Assembly (NCBI RefSeq): GCF_001425045.1
Contig: NZ_LMDJ01000035.1
Coordinates: forward strand, 285,977 to 349,976
Direction: 5' to 3'
Origin: Massilia sp. Root351
GTDB taxonomy: Bacteria; Pseudomonadota; Gammaproteobacteria; Burkholderiales; Burkholderiaceae_D
DNA length: 64,000 nt
Position 1 is the first letter of the stretch. The number at the start of each line of letters is the position of its first letter. This document shows, piece after piece, positions 33,370-41,443 of the stretch. The position numbers were made by a program, and so were the translations under genes. The notes under the pieces are model-generated. The model saw nothing but the letters and a program-made list of their open reading frames with translations. It searched no databases and was not told the origin of the DNA.

Positions 33370-34281
33370 CTAGCCGTCGTTGAGTAAGTACCCACTCTCG
33401 ATGCGAGCGCTGCAGGCCCGCACCAGCTGCCTGATAGTCCACTCGGCCGTTTCTTCCGGCGTCTTGTCCAGGTAGCGCCGGGAGGCGGCCTGGATGATGG
33501 GCAGCGAGGCGAACAGCGCAGGCAGCTCGTCCAGCGCCATGCGCTGGCGCTCCAGCAGCAGGAACTTGAGCAGCACCTTGACGGCGTATTCGGCGTTGCG
33601 TACCGGGTTGCCGGACAGGAAATCGAGGCGGGTGCGGGCGCGTTTCAGCGCCGCCGCCACGTCGGTGAACACGGCCCCGTGGCCCGGGATGACGGTGCGC
33701 ACGTCCAGCGAGGCGATCAAGTCCAGCGTGGCACGTTCCTCGATGAAGCCGGACTCGCCGTCCAGCTCGGGGAAAATCACGCCGAAGCCGTTCTGCCACA
33801 GCGCGTCGGCCGAGATCAGGATGGCTTCCTGGGGGCAGTACAGCAGCAGCGAGTGCGCATCGTGGCCGGGCGCGCCCATCACCTGCCATTCCAGGTCGGC
33901 CATGGTGAGCTTGTCGCCCGGTGTGAGCACGCCGTCCGCGTTGAAGCGCTGGCATTGCTGGCCGGTGGCTTTGAAGCTGAGCTTTTCCTCGTCCCAGTGC
34001 CGCACATTGTCCAGCTCGGAAACCGGCACCAGGGTTTCGCTGCCATAGTGCGCCTGCAGGACGGCGTTGCCGCCGCAATGGTCGGAATGCAGGTGGGTGT
34101 TGACGATGCGGTCCAGGCGGCGGCCCTTGAGGGCGTGGCGCACCAGATCCAGCGTTTGCGGCGCGTGGATCAGGTAGCCGCTGTCGACCAGCGTGGTCTC
34201 GTGGCGGCCCAGCATGAGCACGTTGTTGGACGAGAGCCAGCCACGTTCGAAGACGTGGACATTATCGGGCAATGCTTTCAT
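33370..34281 (-). CDS. MBL-fold metallo-hydrolase
   Basis: A 303-residue hydrolase of the metallo-beta-lactamase superfamily. The metal motif is THLHSDHCGGN; further ligands are His in GAPGHDAHSLLLY, Asp in ISADALW and His in VIPGHGAVF. The C-terminal 80 residues are helical, as in the winged-helix-bearing relatives of glyoxalase II. No signal peptide. The substrate is not clear. It lies eight bases after the DUF1289 gene, so the two are probably co-transcribed. Confidence 0.88.
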   Translation of the reverse strand: MKALPDNVHVFERGWLSSNNVLMLGRHETTLVDSGYLIHAPQTLDLVRHALKGRRLDRIVNTHLHSDHCGGNAVLQAHYGSETLVPVSELDNVRHWDEEKLSFKATGQQCQRFNADGVLTPGDKLTMADLEWQVMGAPGHDAHSLLLYCPQEAILISADALWQNGFGVIFPELDGESGFIEERATLDLIASLDVRTVIPGHGAVFTDVAAALKRARTRLDFLSGNPVRNAEYAVKVLLKFLLLERQRMALDELPALFASLPIIQAASRRYLDKTPEETAEWTIRQLVRACSARIESGYLLNDG

Positions 34282-34289
34282 TGTTACGT

Positions 34290-34505
34290 CTACTCAAAAT
34301 CGATCAGCTGCTCGCGGCGGCGGATTTCGGCCCACACGGTGCGCTTGAAATCGTCGTCGGCGCGCGACCACTGGACGATCTCATCGATGGTGCGCATGCA
34401 GCCTTCGCAATAACCGGTGTCGCGGTTCATTTTGCACAGGCTGACGCAGGGGGATGGCACCGGGGAGGCCAGTTCGGGCGTGCCGGTGGGATTTTCAGTG
34501 CTCAT
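34290..34505 (-). CDS. DUF1289 family protein
   Basis: A 71-residue protein with the DUF1289 cysteine pattern: SPCVSLCKMNRDTGYCEGCMRT, split as C-x3-C and C-x2-C, then EIVQWSRADDDFK. It probably binds zinc or an Fe-S cluster; the role is unknown. First gene of the small unit with the MBL hydrolase. Confidence 0.9.
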   Translation of the reverse strand: MSTENPTGTPELASPVPSPCVSLCKMNRDTGYCEGCMRTIDEIVQWSRADDDFKRTVWAEIRRREQLIDFE

Positions 34506-34536
34506 TGCGCAGTTTTACGGGAAGAATGTGCGCATT

Positions 34537-34908
34537 TTACCGCGCCAGGCGTTCGACCAGTTCAATCCGGTTGCCAAAGGGGTCGAAGATGGTGGCGCGC
34601 AGTGCGCCCGGCACCGGCTCGTCGAAGCCGCCGTCCAGGCCGCGCTGCTTCAATTCCGCGAGATAGCCGGCCAGGTCGTCCACCAGCAGGGCGGGGTGGG
34701 CTTTCTTTGCCGGCAGGAAGTTGCTTTCTCCGCCCAGATGGATCTGCTGCTTGCCGGCGGCGAACCAGCAGCCGCCGCGCACGGCCAGGTTGGCCGGCTT
34801 TTCCAGCTCCTGCATGCCCAGAACATTGCCATAAAAATCACGCGCTGCATCTTCCGCGCCGACCGGGAGGGCCACCTGCACGTGGTCGAGTCCAATTATT
34901 TTTGCCAT
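34537..34908 (-). CDS. VOC-family (glyoxalase-like) protein
   Basis: A 123-residue single vicinal-oxygen-chelate domain pair: GLDHVQVALPVGAEDAARDFYGNVLGM (first half, in parts) and HPALLVDDLAGYLAELKQRG (second half), ending GNRIELVER. Metal-ligand positions are His8 of LDHVQV, a His in QIHLGG and Glu in IELVE. It is either a metalloenzyme or a binding protein; the substrate is unknown. Confidence 0.85.
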   Translation of the reverse strand: MAKIIGLDHVQVALPVGAEDAARDFYGNVLGMQELEKPANLAVRGGCWFAAGKQQIHLGGESNFLPAKKAHPALLVDDLAGYLAELKQRGLDGGFDEPVPGALRATIFDPFGNRIELVERLAR

Positions 34909-34971
34909 GGTTTTGCCGAGGTTTACCTATGTGAACATCCCTCAACCATACTCCAAGCCCGGAAAAGGCGC

Positions 34972-35032
34972 TTGCAATTAGAAGGTTCGGCCCTATACTA
35001 CCATCCAGGTGGATGGCACACAGATGCCATCC
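34972..35032 (+). promoter_or_regulatory. Promoter and overlapping hairpins of the CopG-esterase unit
   Basis: TTGCAA (34972-34977), 16 bases, TATACT (34994-34999) form a good sigma-70 promoter with a start near 35006. Two mutually exclusive dyads follow: CCATCC (35001-35006)/GGATGG (35011-35016), and GGATGGCA (35011-35018)/TGCCATCC (35025-35032). The second ends eight bases or so before the AAGGAAC/AGGAG ribosome-site region. They may be operator half-sites for the CopG protein or a leader RNA switch. Confidence 0.5.
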
Positions 35033-35049
35033 GGAAGGAACAGGAGACT

Positions 35050-35463
35050 ATGGCAACGCAAGAACTGAGATTGAAAACAAGCGATTCGGAAAAGATCACG
35101 ATCAACCTGGGGCCGATCGACCTCGGGCAAATCGATTTGCTGGTGCAGGAAGGGTTCTACGCCAACCGCACCGATCTGATCCGCACCGCGATCCGCAACC
35201 AGCTGGCGCAGCATGCCGACGTGGTGAAGCAGACCGTCGCGCGCAAGAGCCTGGTACTGGGTATGCAGCACTACAGCCGGCAGGACCTGGAGCAGTTGCA
35301 GGCGGCCGGCGAGCGCTTGCGCATCCATGTGCTGGGACTGGCCAGCATTGCCAACGACGTGTCGGTGGAACTGGCACTGGCGACCATAGAATCGATATTC
35401 GTGCTGGGTGCATTGCACGCCAGCGCCGTATTGAAAACCGCGCTTGCAGGGCGCATTCATTAG
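35050..35463 (+). CDS. CopG-type ribbon-helix-helix regulator
   Basis: A 137-residue regulator. After a short N-terminal arm, residues about 15-55 form a ribbon-helix-helix domain (EKITINLGPIDLGQIDLLV, QEGFYANRTDLIRTAIRNQLA). The C-terminal 80 residues are helical and of unknown role (ILVLGLASIANDVSVELA-like stretch, residues about 95-120). AGGAG precedes the ATG. The esterase gene begins 28 bases downstream, so the pair is probably an operon controlled by this protein. Confidence 0.85.
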   Translation: MATQELRLKTSDSEKITINLGPIDLGQIDLLVQEGFYANRTDLIRTAIRNQLAQHADVVKQTVARKSLVLGMQHYSRQDLEQLQAAGERLRIHVLGLASIANDVSVELALATIESIFVLGALHASAVLKTALAGRIH

Positions 35464-35491
35464 CGCCGATTTGGCGCTTGAGGGGCAGGAC

Positions 35492-36883
35492 ATGAAATTG
35501 AATCATCAACTATTCAGCCAGATGCGAGCGGCCACGCAGCAATTGTTCGGTAAAGGACCAGGCAAGGGGGCGGCGGCGGCCACCGCCGCGATCCAGCAGG
35601 CGCTGGCCGGTCTGAACCTGGGCAGCCGCCGGCCCCAATCCGCGCCGGGAGCAGCGCCCGAAGCGCCGCCGATGCGCGACATCAATCCCCCCCCCGGCGC
35701 CGCGCGCGCCGACGCCACGCACGGCAGCGGCGCGGCGCCGCATGCCGATGCAGCAAGCTTTGCGCAGCCTTCGCGCAGTGGAGGCCAGCACGCTGGCCCG
35801 CGCGGCGCTCACGCGGAAACCGAAGCAGCAGCGGGCCAGGCCTGGACGCCGCCGGCCATGCCGCAGATGCCGCCCAATGCGCAAGCTTTCGTCGAAGACT
35901 TGCTGGGCCAGCTGGGCGTCAATGGCGGCAAGCTGCCGCAAGGACTGGACCTCGGCAATTTCGAGATGCCGGATTTCGACCTGCCCGGCATGAAGGGCGG
36001 CAAACCGGCGCCGCTGCCGGAAGGGGCGCAATTCATCAGCGGCAGCTACACCAACCATGCCGGCACGCGCGGCTACAAGCTGTACATCCCCAGCACCTAT
36101 CATGGCCAGGCCATGCCGCTGCTGGTGATGCTGCACGGCTGTACCCAGGATCCTGACGATTTCGCGGCCGGCACCCAGATGAACGCCGTGGCGGAGGAGA
36201 AGCAGTGCTTCGTGGTGTATCCCGCGCAGTCGCAGCAAGCCAACAACCACAAGTGCTGGAATTGGTTCAATGCGCTCGACCAGCAGCGCGGCCAGGGCGA
36301 ACCGTCCATCATTGCCGGCATTGCGCAACAGGTGATCGCCGACTATCCGGTCGATGAACGCCAGGTATACGTGGCCGGCCTGTCGGCGGGCGGCGCGATG
36401 GCCGTGATCGCCGGCACGCTGTACCCGGACCTGTTCGCGGCCGTGGGTGTGCATTCGGGCCTGCCGTACGCGTCGGCGCAGGATCTGCCTTCGGCGCTGA
36501 GCGCCATGAAGCGCGGCGCATCGGGCAATGTAAACAAGGCGGCGCACACCGAGGGCGCCAGCCCGCCCATCATCGTGTTCCATGGCGACCAGGACCACAC
36601 GGTCCATCCGCGCAACGGCGAGCAGGTGATGGAGCAGAAGCTGCGCGCGCACGGCCTGGCGCAGGCCAGGGCGGAAGCCGATGCGGGCAGCGTGCCGAAT
36701 GGGCACCGCTACACCGTGACCACGCACCGTCACGAGGACGGCACGCCGCTGGGCGAGCATTGGGTGGTGCATGGCGCGGGCCATGCGTGGTCGGGCGGCA
36801 GTGCGGCGGGCAGCTATACCGACGGCAAAGGGCCGGACGCGAGCAGGGAGATGATGCGGTTTTTCCGTACCGTGGCAGGATAG
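35492..36883 (+). CDS. PHB-depolymerase-family esterase with long disordered N-terminus
   Basis: Serine esterase of 463 residues, esterase/PHB-depolymerase family. Residues 1-165 are Ala/Gly/Pro-rich with no signal peptide. The catalytic domain starts near residue 170 (FISGSYTNHAGTRGYKLYIPS). The order is that of type I depolymerases: oxyanion segment VMLHGCTQDPDDF, nucleophile GLSAGGAMA (Ser near 298), Asp in HGDQDHTVHP, His in HGAGHAWSGG. The missing leader suggests a cytoplasmic granule-associated enzyme or another export route. The start at 35492 (GGGGCAGGA upstream) is preferred over 35444, which would overlap the CopG gene. Confidence 0.85.
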   Translation: MKLNHQLFSQMRAATQQLFGKGPGKGAAAATAAIQQALAGLNLGSRRPQSAPGAAPEAPPMRDINPPPGAARADATHGSGAAPHADAASFAQPSRSGGQHAGPRGAHAETEAAAGQAWTPPAMPQMPPNAQAFVEDLLGQLGVNGGKLPQGLDLGNFEMPDFDLPGMKGGKPAPLPEGAQFISGSYTNHAGTRGYKLYIPSTYHGQAMPLLVMLHGCTQDPDDFAAGTQMNAVAEEKQCFVVYPAQSQQANNHKCWNWFNALDQQRGQGEPSIIAGIAQQVIADYPVDERQVYVAGLSAGGAMAVIAGTLYPDLFAAVGVHSGLPYASAQDLPSALSAMKRGASGNVNKAAHTEGASPPIIVFHGDQDHTVHPRNGEQVMEQKLRAHGLAQARAEADAGSVPNGHRYTVTTHRHEDGTPLGEHWVVHGAGHAWSGGSAAGSYTDGKGPDASREMMRFFRTVAG

Positions 36884-36906
36884 GCGTTTGCCGCGGCGCT
36901 GGCGGG

Positions 36907-37119
36907 TTACGCTCCGCTAAGCCGCCCTGCGGTGGCGGCGCGGGCTTCACGCTCGGCGATGTGCTGCTTCAGGCACGCGGGGCACCAGCATGTGAGGTCC
37001 GTGCCGACGTCGGGCACGGGTACGGCCGGCGGCATGGCGGTGCACCAGCATGGGCCGCCATCGTTGCCGTCCACCATGGCGCAGCTGAAGGCAGCGCCGC
37101 AGCGCTTGCATACGCTCAA
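36907..37119 (-). CDS. Cysteine-rich CWC-family protein
   Basis: A 70-residue zinc-ribbon-like protein of the CWC family: CKRCGAAFSC near the N-terminus, GGPCWCTAMPP in the middle and CWCPACLKQHI near the end, eight cysteines in four pairs. It starts at a TTG that shares bases with the anti-sigma stop (TTGA), a four-base overlap with coupled translation. An ATG in this frame would lie far upstream, inside the sigma gene region. Function unknown; probably a metal-binding accessory of the sigma operon. Confidence 0.78.
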   Translation of the reverse strand: MSVCKRCGAAFSCAMVDGNDGGPCWCTAMPPAVPVPDVGTDLTCWCPACLKQHIAEREARAATAGRLSGA

Positions 37120-37316
37120 GGCTCGTCCCCGGGAAACACGCGCATGGCTTTGCGCAGGGTATCCATCTGGTTGTTGAAGCGGGTGCAGGCGCCGCACACC
37201 ATCAGGTGCAGGCGCATGCGCGTGCGCTCGACCAGCGACAGTTCCCGGTCCATGCCTTCGGATACCAGGCGGTGCACTTCCCTGCAAGTTGGCTTCAGGC
37301 CGTCCTGACTCATCAT
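37116..37316 (-). CDS. Small zinc-binding anti-sigma factor
   Basis: A 66-residue protein with the anti-sigma zinc motif H-x3-C-x2-C (HLMVCGAC) inside a helical scaffold (CREVHRLVSEGMDRELSLVERTRMRL, in parts). It has no transmembrane helix, so it should be a soluble, cytoplasmic, possibly redox-responsive anti-sigma factor. It starts nine bases after the sigma gene, the usual position. Confidence 0.85.
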   Translation of the reverse strand: MMSQDGLKPTCREVHRLVSEGMDRELSLVERTRMRLHLMVCGACTRFNNQMDTLRKAMRVFPGDEP

Positions 37317-37325
37317 CTCTCCGCT

Positions 37326-37907
37326 TTATCCCCGTGCGCCGAACCAGTTCAAGTCCAGGCATTCGCGCAGGCGCAAACGCGCCCGGTACAGCAGCACCCA
37401 GGCATTAGCCGAAGTAATCGTCAATTCCTTACAAATTTCTTCCGTCTCCAGTTCCAGCCACTCGCGCATCATGAATATGCGCGCATTCTTGGCGGGCAGC
37501 TTTTCCAGGCACACCTCCAACACCTTGAAAAAGTCCTTCTGCTCCAGTGTGCGGTCGGGATCGCCCCACTGGCGCGGCATGTCCACCGTATGGCCGTCGG
37601 CGGCGAACAGCGCGTCGATGGCATCGTCCTCGGACTGGTCCTCGGCAGTGTCGATCTGGCGTTCGCGGGTGGAAGCGCGCAGGTTGTCGATGATTTTGTA
37701 CTTCAGGATGCCGGTGACATAGGTGCGCAGAGACGACTGGCCCTGAAAGCGTTCGGGCTGTTCCAGCACCGCGATCAGCGTGTCCTGCACCGCGTCTTCC
37801 GCCAGCGCCTGATTCCGCAATTGCAACAGTGCGAAGCGGACGAGCTGGGGCCGCATAGCCTCGAGCTGGCTATGGAGTGGTTGGGTGGTTGGCACGGTAG
37901 GATCCAT
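37326..37907 (-). CDS. ECF-type RNA polymerase sigma factor
   Basis: A 193-residue sigma factor. Region 2 is about residues 20-85 (ALLQLRNQALAEDAVQDTLI, FQGQSSLRTYVTGILKYKIIDNLR in parts). Region 4 is about 130-185 (LEVCLEKLPAKNARIFMMREWLELETEEICKEL in parts, then ITSANAWVLLYRARLRLRECL as the helix-turn-helix). It heads an operon with a zinc anti-sigma factor and a CWC protein, which suggests response to an oxidative or metal stress. Confidence 0.92.
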   Translation of the reverse strand: MDPTVPTTQPLHSQLEAMRPQLVRFALLQLRNQALAEDAVQDTLIAVLEQPERFQGQSSLRTYVTGILKYKIIDNLRASTRERQIDTAEDQSEDDAIDALFAADGHTVDMPRQWGDPDRTLEQKDFFKVLEVCLEKLPAKNARIFMMREWLELETEEICKELTITSANAWVLLYRARLRLRECLDLNWFGARG

Positions 37908-37957
37908 TTTGGCCCAGCCTAGCGGAACGTCCCGGAAATTACAACAGCAAAAGGCCC

Positions 37958-37963
37958 TATAAT
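37958..37963 (+). promoter_or_regulatory. argB: Candidate -10 box for argB
   Basis: A consensus TATAAT lies 57 bases before the argB start. The -35 region 17 bases upstream (GAAATT) is poor, so the promoter may need activation or use another element. Confidence 0.4.
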
Positions 37964-38019
37964 GCGTGCTGGAAGCCAGCTTTTGACTTAAAATCGCTCA
38001 CCTTTTTACCGGATTCGCC

Positions 38020-38946
38020 ATGACCCAACTCACCAACCTGAACCTGGCCGTACCCCCTGACGACCTGACTGCGGTCTCGCCCGCAATCAAGGCACAGATC
38101 CTGGCCGAGGCGCTGCCCTACATCCGTAATTTCCATGGCAAGACCATCGTCATCAAATACGGCGGCAACGCGATGACCGACGAGCGCCTGAAACACGGCT
38201 TCGCGCGCGATGTGATCCTGTTGAAACTGGTGGGCATGAATCCGGTGGTGGTGCACGGCGGCGGTCCGCAGATCGACAACGCGCTCAAGAAAATCGGCAA
38301 GCAAGGCACCTTCGTGCAGGGCATGCGCATCACCGACGAAGAAACCATGGAAGTGGTGGAGTGGGTGCTGGGCGGCGAAGTGCAGCAGGACATCGTGATG
38401 CTGATTAACCACTACGGTGGCCAGGCAGTGGGCCTGACCGGCAAGGACGGCGGCTTGATCCGCGCGCGCAAGATGGCCATGCCCGACCGCGAGAATCCGG
38501 GCCAGTTCCTGGACATCGGCTTCGTCGGCGAGATCGACGCGATCAACCCGGCGGTGGTGAAAGCGCTGCAGGACGACGCCTTCATTCCAATTATTTCGCC
38601 GATCGGCTTCGGCCAGGATGGCCAGGCTTACAACATCAACGCCGACGTGGTGGCGGGCAAGATCGCGGAAATCCTGAAAGCCGAAAAGCTGATCATGATG
38701 ACCAATATCGCCGGCGTGCAGGACAAGAACGGCAACCTGGTGACCGACCTGTCGGCGCGCGAGATCGACGAGATGTTCGCCGACGGCACCATCTCCGGCG
38801 GCATGCTGCCTAAAATTTCGTCAGCGCTGGACGCGGCGAAGTCCGGCGTGAACACGGTGCACATCATCGATGGCCGCATCGAGCATTCTTTGTTGCTCGA
38901 AGTCTTGACGGAACAGGCTTTTGGCACTATGATCCGGTCTCACTAA
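38020..38946 (+). CDS. argB: Acetylglutamate kinase
   Basis: Second enzyme of arginine synthesis: phosphorylates N-acetylglutamate with ATP, cytoplasmic. 308 residues, amino-acid-kinase fold. Motifs are TIVIKYGGNAM (phosphate loop), VVVHGGGPQI, GLTGKDGGLI, YNINADVVAGKIAEIL, and ISGGMLPKI near the C-terminus. The N-terminal helix of about 20 residues before the core is the form that hexamerises and allows arginine feedback. It is a single gene followed by tRNA-Thr. Confidence 0.97.
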   Translation: MTQLTNLNLAVPPDDLTAVSPAIKAQILAEALPYIRNFHGKTIVIKYGGNAMTDERLKHGFARDVILLKLVGMNPVVVHGGGPQIDNALKKIGKQGTFVQGMRITDEETMEVVEWVLGGEVQQDIVMLINHYGGQAVGLTGKDGGLIRARKMAMPDRENPGQFLDIGFVGEIDAINPAVVKALQDDAFIPIISPIGFGQDGQAYNINADVVAGKIAEILKAEKLIMMTNIAGVQDKNGNLVTDLSAREIDEMFADGTISGGMLPKISSALDAAKSGVNTVHIIDGRIEHSLLLEVLTEQAFGTMIRSH

Positions 38947-38989
38947 AGTTTTGGCGGTGCTGAAGACCACTTGCACCGCCGATGTGTAT

Positions 38990-39064
<75 letters not shown>

Positions 39065-39091
39065 TCCTTTCCTGCAGCACCCTCCCGTAGC

Positions 39092-39128
39092 ACATCTCCT
39101 GCAGTACATCTCCTGCAGTACATCTCCC
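39092..39128. repeat. Short tandem repeat after tRNA-Thr
   Basis: The 14-base unit ACATCTCCTGCAGT occurs twice in a row, followed by a partial third copy (ACATCTCCC), ending just before the TraB/GumN stop. Likely slippage product; no function seen. Confidence 0.8.
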
Positions 39129-40049
39129 TTAGTAAATCCGCTCCACCGCAACGCCGCGCTGCTTCAGCAATTCCGGAACGCTGCCCGTGCCCACCAGGTG
39201 CAGGATGCCGATCGCCACCAGACTGTTCTTTTCGCGCGCCATCAGTTTCACCACATTGTCCGCCAGCGCGGGATTGCGCCCGTCCAGCAGCACCTTCTGC
39301 ACGAAGCGGCCCGAGAAACTGTCGTCGCCGGCAGCCTTGCGCGCCAGCGCGTCCAGCGCGGCGACGTCGGCGTTGCGCCAGGCATTGGCGATCTCGCGCG
39401 CCTGCGCGGCCTGCTCCTGGTCCTCGATGGCGGCGATGCCTTCCTGCAGGAACAGCGACTGTTCGGCCATGGTCATGCGGTTGAACAGCGCCATCTGGCC
39501 CGCCACCGACTCCAGTTCCACCACGCGCAGCTTGCGCGCGCGCGCCTGCTGCGACAGCCAGGCGTCCACCGCCAGGCCGGCCTCATAACCCTGCGCGGCG
39601 AATTCGCTGACGGTGAGCAGGCTGGCCAGCATCCAGGGCTTCATCGCCGCCACCGCCTCGTCGGCGATGGCGTAGCGGCGCAGCAGGCGCTCCAGGCGCG
39701 GCCGGTACGGCGCGGGCAGCTCGGCGGCGGCCGGGCCGCGGCCGCGCTGGTAGAGCCCGTGCTCGCGCACCGCGTGGCCGATCTTGGCAGGGTCGCCCAG
39801 CGGATCGACTTCCAGCGCCAGCACCGTGGCCTGCTGCAAAGCCTGCATCACGCGCGGCTCGAGCGGATAGAAATCGGCCGCACCGACATGGATGGTGCCA
39901 AACAGGTAAGCTGTATGTCCGCCCTGCTCCAGCTTGAACAGCGCGCCGCGGTTGGGGACGGCGATTTGCGGCGCCGGCGCCTCCGCCTGGGCAAGCCCAA
40001 AGGCCAGCAGGAAGAGGCTGCAAAACATCACTATAATCTGGCGTCGCAT
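39129..40049 (-). CDS. TraB/GumN family exported protein
   Basis: A 306-residue protein with a signal peptide (RRQIIVMFCSLFLLAFGLAQA). The mature part matches TraB/GumN: GHTAYLFGTIHVG near the start (the two-His motif GxxH), LALEVDP, and LVAIGILHLVGTGSVPELL near the end, both halves of the metal-site pattern. A relation to the metalloprotease Tiki is known for the family; activity here is untested. The ATG at 40049 has AAAGG five bases upstream. Only 26 bases separate it from the divergent HAD gene. Confidence 0.9.
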   Translation of the reverse strand: MRRQIIVMFCSLFLLAFGLAQAEAPAPQIAVPNRGALFKLEQGGHTAYLFGTIHVGAADFYPLEPRVMQALQQATVLALEVDPLGDPAKIGHAVREHGLYQRGRGPAAAELPAPYRPRLERLLRRYAIADEAVAAMKPWMLASLLTVSEFAAQGYEAGLAVDAWLSQQARARKLRVVELESVAGQMALFNRMTMAEQSLFLQEGIAAIEDQEQAAQAREIANAWRNADVAALDALARKAAGDDSFSGRFVQKVLLDGRNPALADNVVKLMAREKNSLVAIGILHLVGTGSVPELLKQRGVAVERIY

Positions 40050-40075
40050 GTTTACCTTTTGTACTGAGCTTAGCT

Positions 40076-40807
40076 GTGAATAATAAACCTTCCACCAGGG
40101 CACCTGTGTGGCTGTTTGATCTGGACAATACGCTGCACAACGCGTCGCATGCCATTTTCCCGGCCATTACCGCCAACATGAACGCCTACATCGCGCGCGT
40201 GCTGGGCAAGGAAGGCACGCCGGCCGGCGCGGATGAGGTCAACGCGGCGCGCAAGCTGTACTGGCAGCGCTACGGCGCTACCCTGCTGGGCCTGGTGAAG
40301 CACCACGGCGTACGCTCCGAGCACTTCCTGCACGAGACCCACAACATGCCCGGTCTGGCGCACATGATACGGGCCGAGAAGGGCCTGGGCCGTTTGCTGC
40401 GCGCCCTGCCCGGCCGCAAGGTCTTGCTGACCAACGCGCCGCACCGCTATTCCGCCATGGTGCTGCGGCACATGGGGCTGCACCGCCACTTCTCGCACCA
40501 CATCGCGATCGAATCGATGCGCGTGCACCGCCAGCTGCGGCCCAAGCCATCGCGCCTGATGCTGCGCAAGCTGATGCGTAAACAGGGCCTGACGCCGGGC
40601 CGCTGCATCCTGGTGGAGGACACGCTGGCCAACTTGCGTACCGCGCACGGCATGGGCATGCGCACCGCGTGGGTGACGCAATACCTGAAAATGGCCGACC
40701 CTATCGGCGCGGCCCACGTGCCGAAAAGACTTATTCGCCCCGCTTGGGTCGATGTCAAAGTAAAATCCGTAAGGCATCTGCCTGCGCGCCTGTCCCGGTT
40801 GCGCTGA
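40076..40807 (+). CDS. HAD-family pyrimidine 5'-nucleotidase
   Basis: A 243-residue HAD hydrolase of the SDT1/pyrimidine nucleotidase type: VWLFDLDNTLHN (nucleophile Asp), VLLTNAPHRYS (motif II), KPS in RQLRPKPS (Lys, motif III) and ILVEDTLANL (motif IV). It should hydrolyse UMP/CMP-type monophosphates in the cytoplasm. The start is GTG (40076). slmA follows 40 bases on, a common arrangement, so the two are probably co-transcribed. Confidence 0.9.
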   Translation: MNNKPSTRAPVWLFDLDNTLHNASHAIFPAITANMNAYIARVLGKEGTPAGADEVNAARKLYWQRYGATLLGLVKHHGVRSEHFLHETHNMPGLAHMIRAEKGLGRLLRALPGRKVLLTNAPHRYSAMVLRHMGLHRHFSHHIAIESMRVHRQLRPKPSRLMLRKLMRKQGLTPGRCILVEDTLANLRTAHGMGMRTAWVTQYLKMADPIGAAHVPKRLIRPAWVDVKVKSVRHLPARLSRLR

Positions 40808-40847
40808 CTCTTTTTCATCCCGCTTTCTTACCAACCGTCGAGATCCC

Positions 40848-41423
40848 ATGGCAAGCACACCGCCAGGCCAACGCAGGCAACAAATTCTGGAAGCTCTGGC
40901 CGAGATGCTGGAGCAGCCCAAAGGCGACAAGATCACCACCGCCGCGCTGGCCCGTAAACTGGAATTTTCAGAAGCGGCCCTGTACCGCCATTTCGCCAGC
41001 AAGGCGCAAATGTTCGAAGGGCTGATCGAGTTTATCGAGGCCACCGTGTTCGGCCTGATCAACCAGATCGCGGAACGCGAGGAGGACGGCATGGCGCAGG
41101 CACGCGGCATCGTCGGCATGCTGCTGCAGTTCGCCAGCAGCAATCCGGGCATGACGCGGGTGCTGATCGGCGACGCGCTGGTGAACGAGGACGAGCGCCT
41201 GCAGCAGCGCATGAACCAGTTTTATGACCGCGTGGAGCTGGCGTTCAAGCAGGCCTTGCGCCTGGCAGCCAGCACCGGCCATGGCCACGAGGCCGACGTC
41301 GCCGCACGCGCGGCCATGCTGGTAAGCTATGTGGCGGGCCGCTGGCACCGCTACGCCAAGAGCGGCTTCAGGCTGAATCCGGCGCAGGACGCGGCGTTGC
41401 AGATCTCCCTGCTGCTGAACTGA
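40848..41423 (+). CDS. slmA: SlmA nucleoid-occlusion factor (TetR family)
   Basis: A 191-residue TetR-fold protein that, bound to specific chromosomal sites, blocks FtsZ assembly over the nucleoid. N-terminal residues RRQQILEALAEMLEQPKGDKITTAALARKLEFSEAALYRHFASKAQMFEGLIEFIE (in parts) follow SlmA closely, including the FSEAALYRHF recognition helix. It lies near argB as in other betaproteobacteria. Confidence 0.95.
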   Translation: MASTPPGQRRQQILEALAEMLEQPKGDKITTAALARKLEFSEAALYRHFASKAQMFEGLIEFIEATVFGLINQIAEREEDGMAQARGIVGMLLQFASSNPGMTRVLIGDALVNEDERLQQRMNQFYDRVELAFKQALRLAASTGHGHEADVAARAAMLVSYVAGRWHRYAKSGFRLNPAQDAALQISLLLN

Positions 41424-41443
41424 GTAAGGGAACGGGCAAGAAC

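Noticed and set aside
39092..39128. Repeat after tRNA-Thr as an integration site or CRISPR-like array
   Set aside because: Only two and a half 14-base units with no spacers, no integrase gene and no second copy of the tRNA 3' end nearby.
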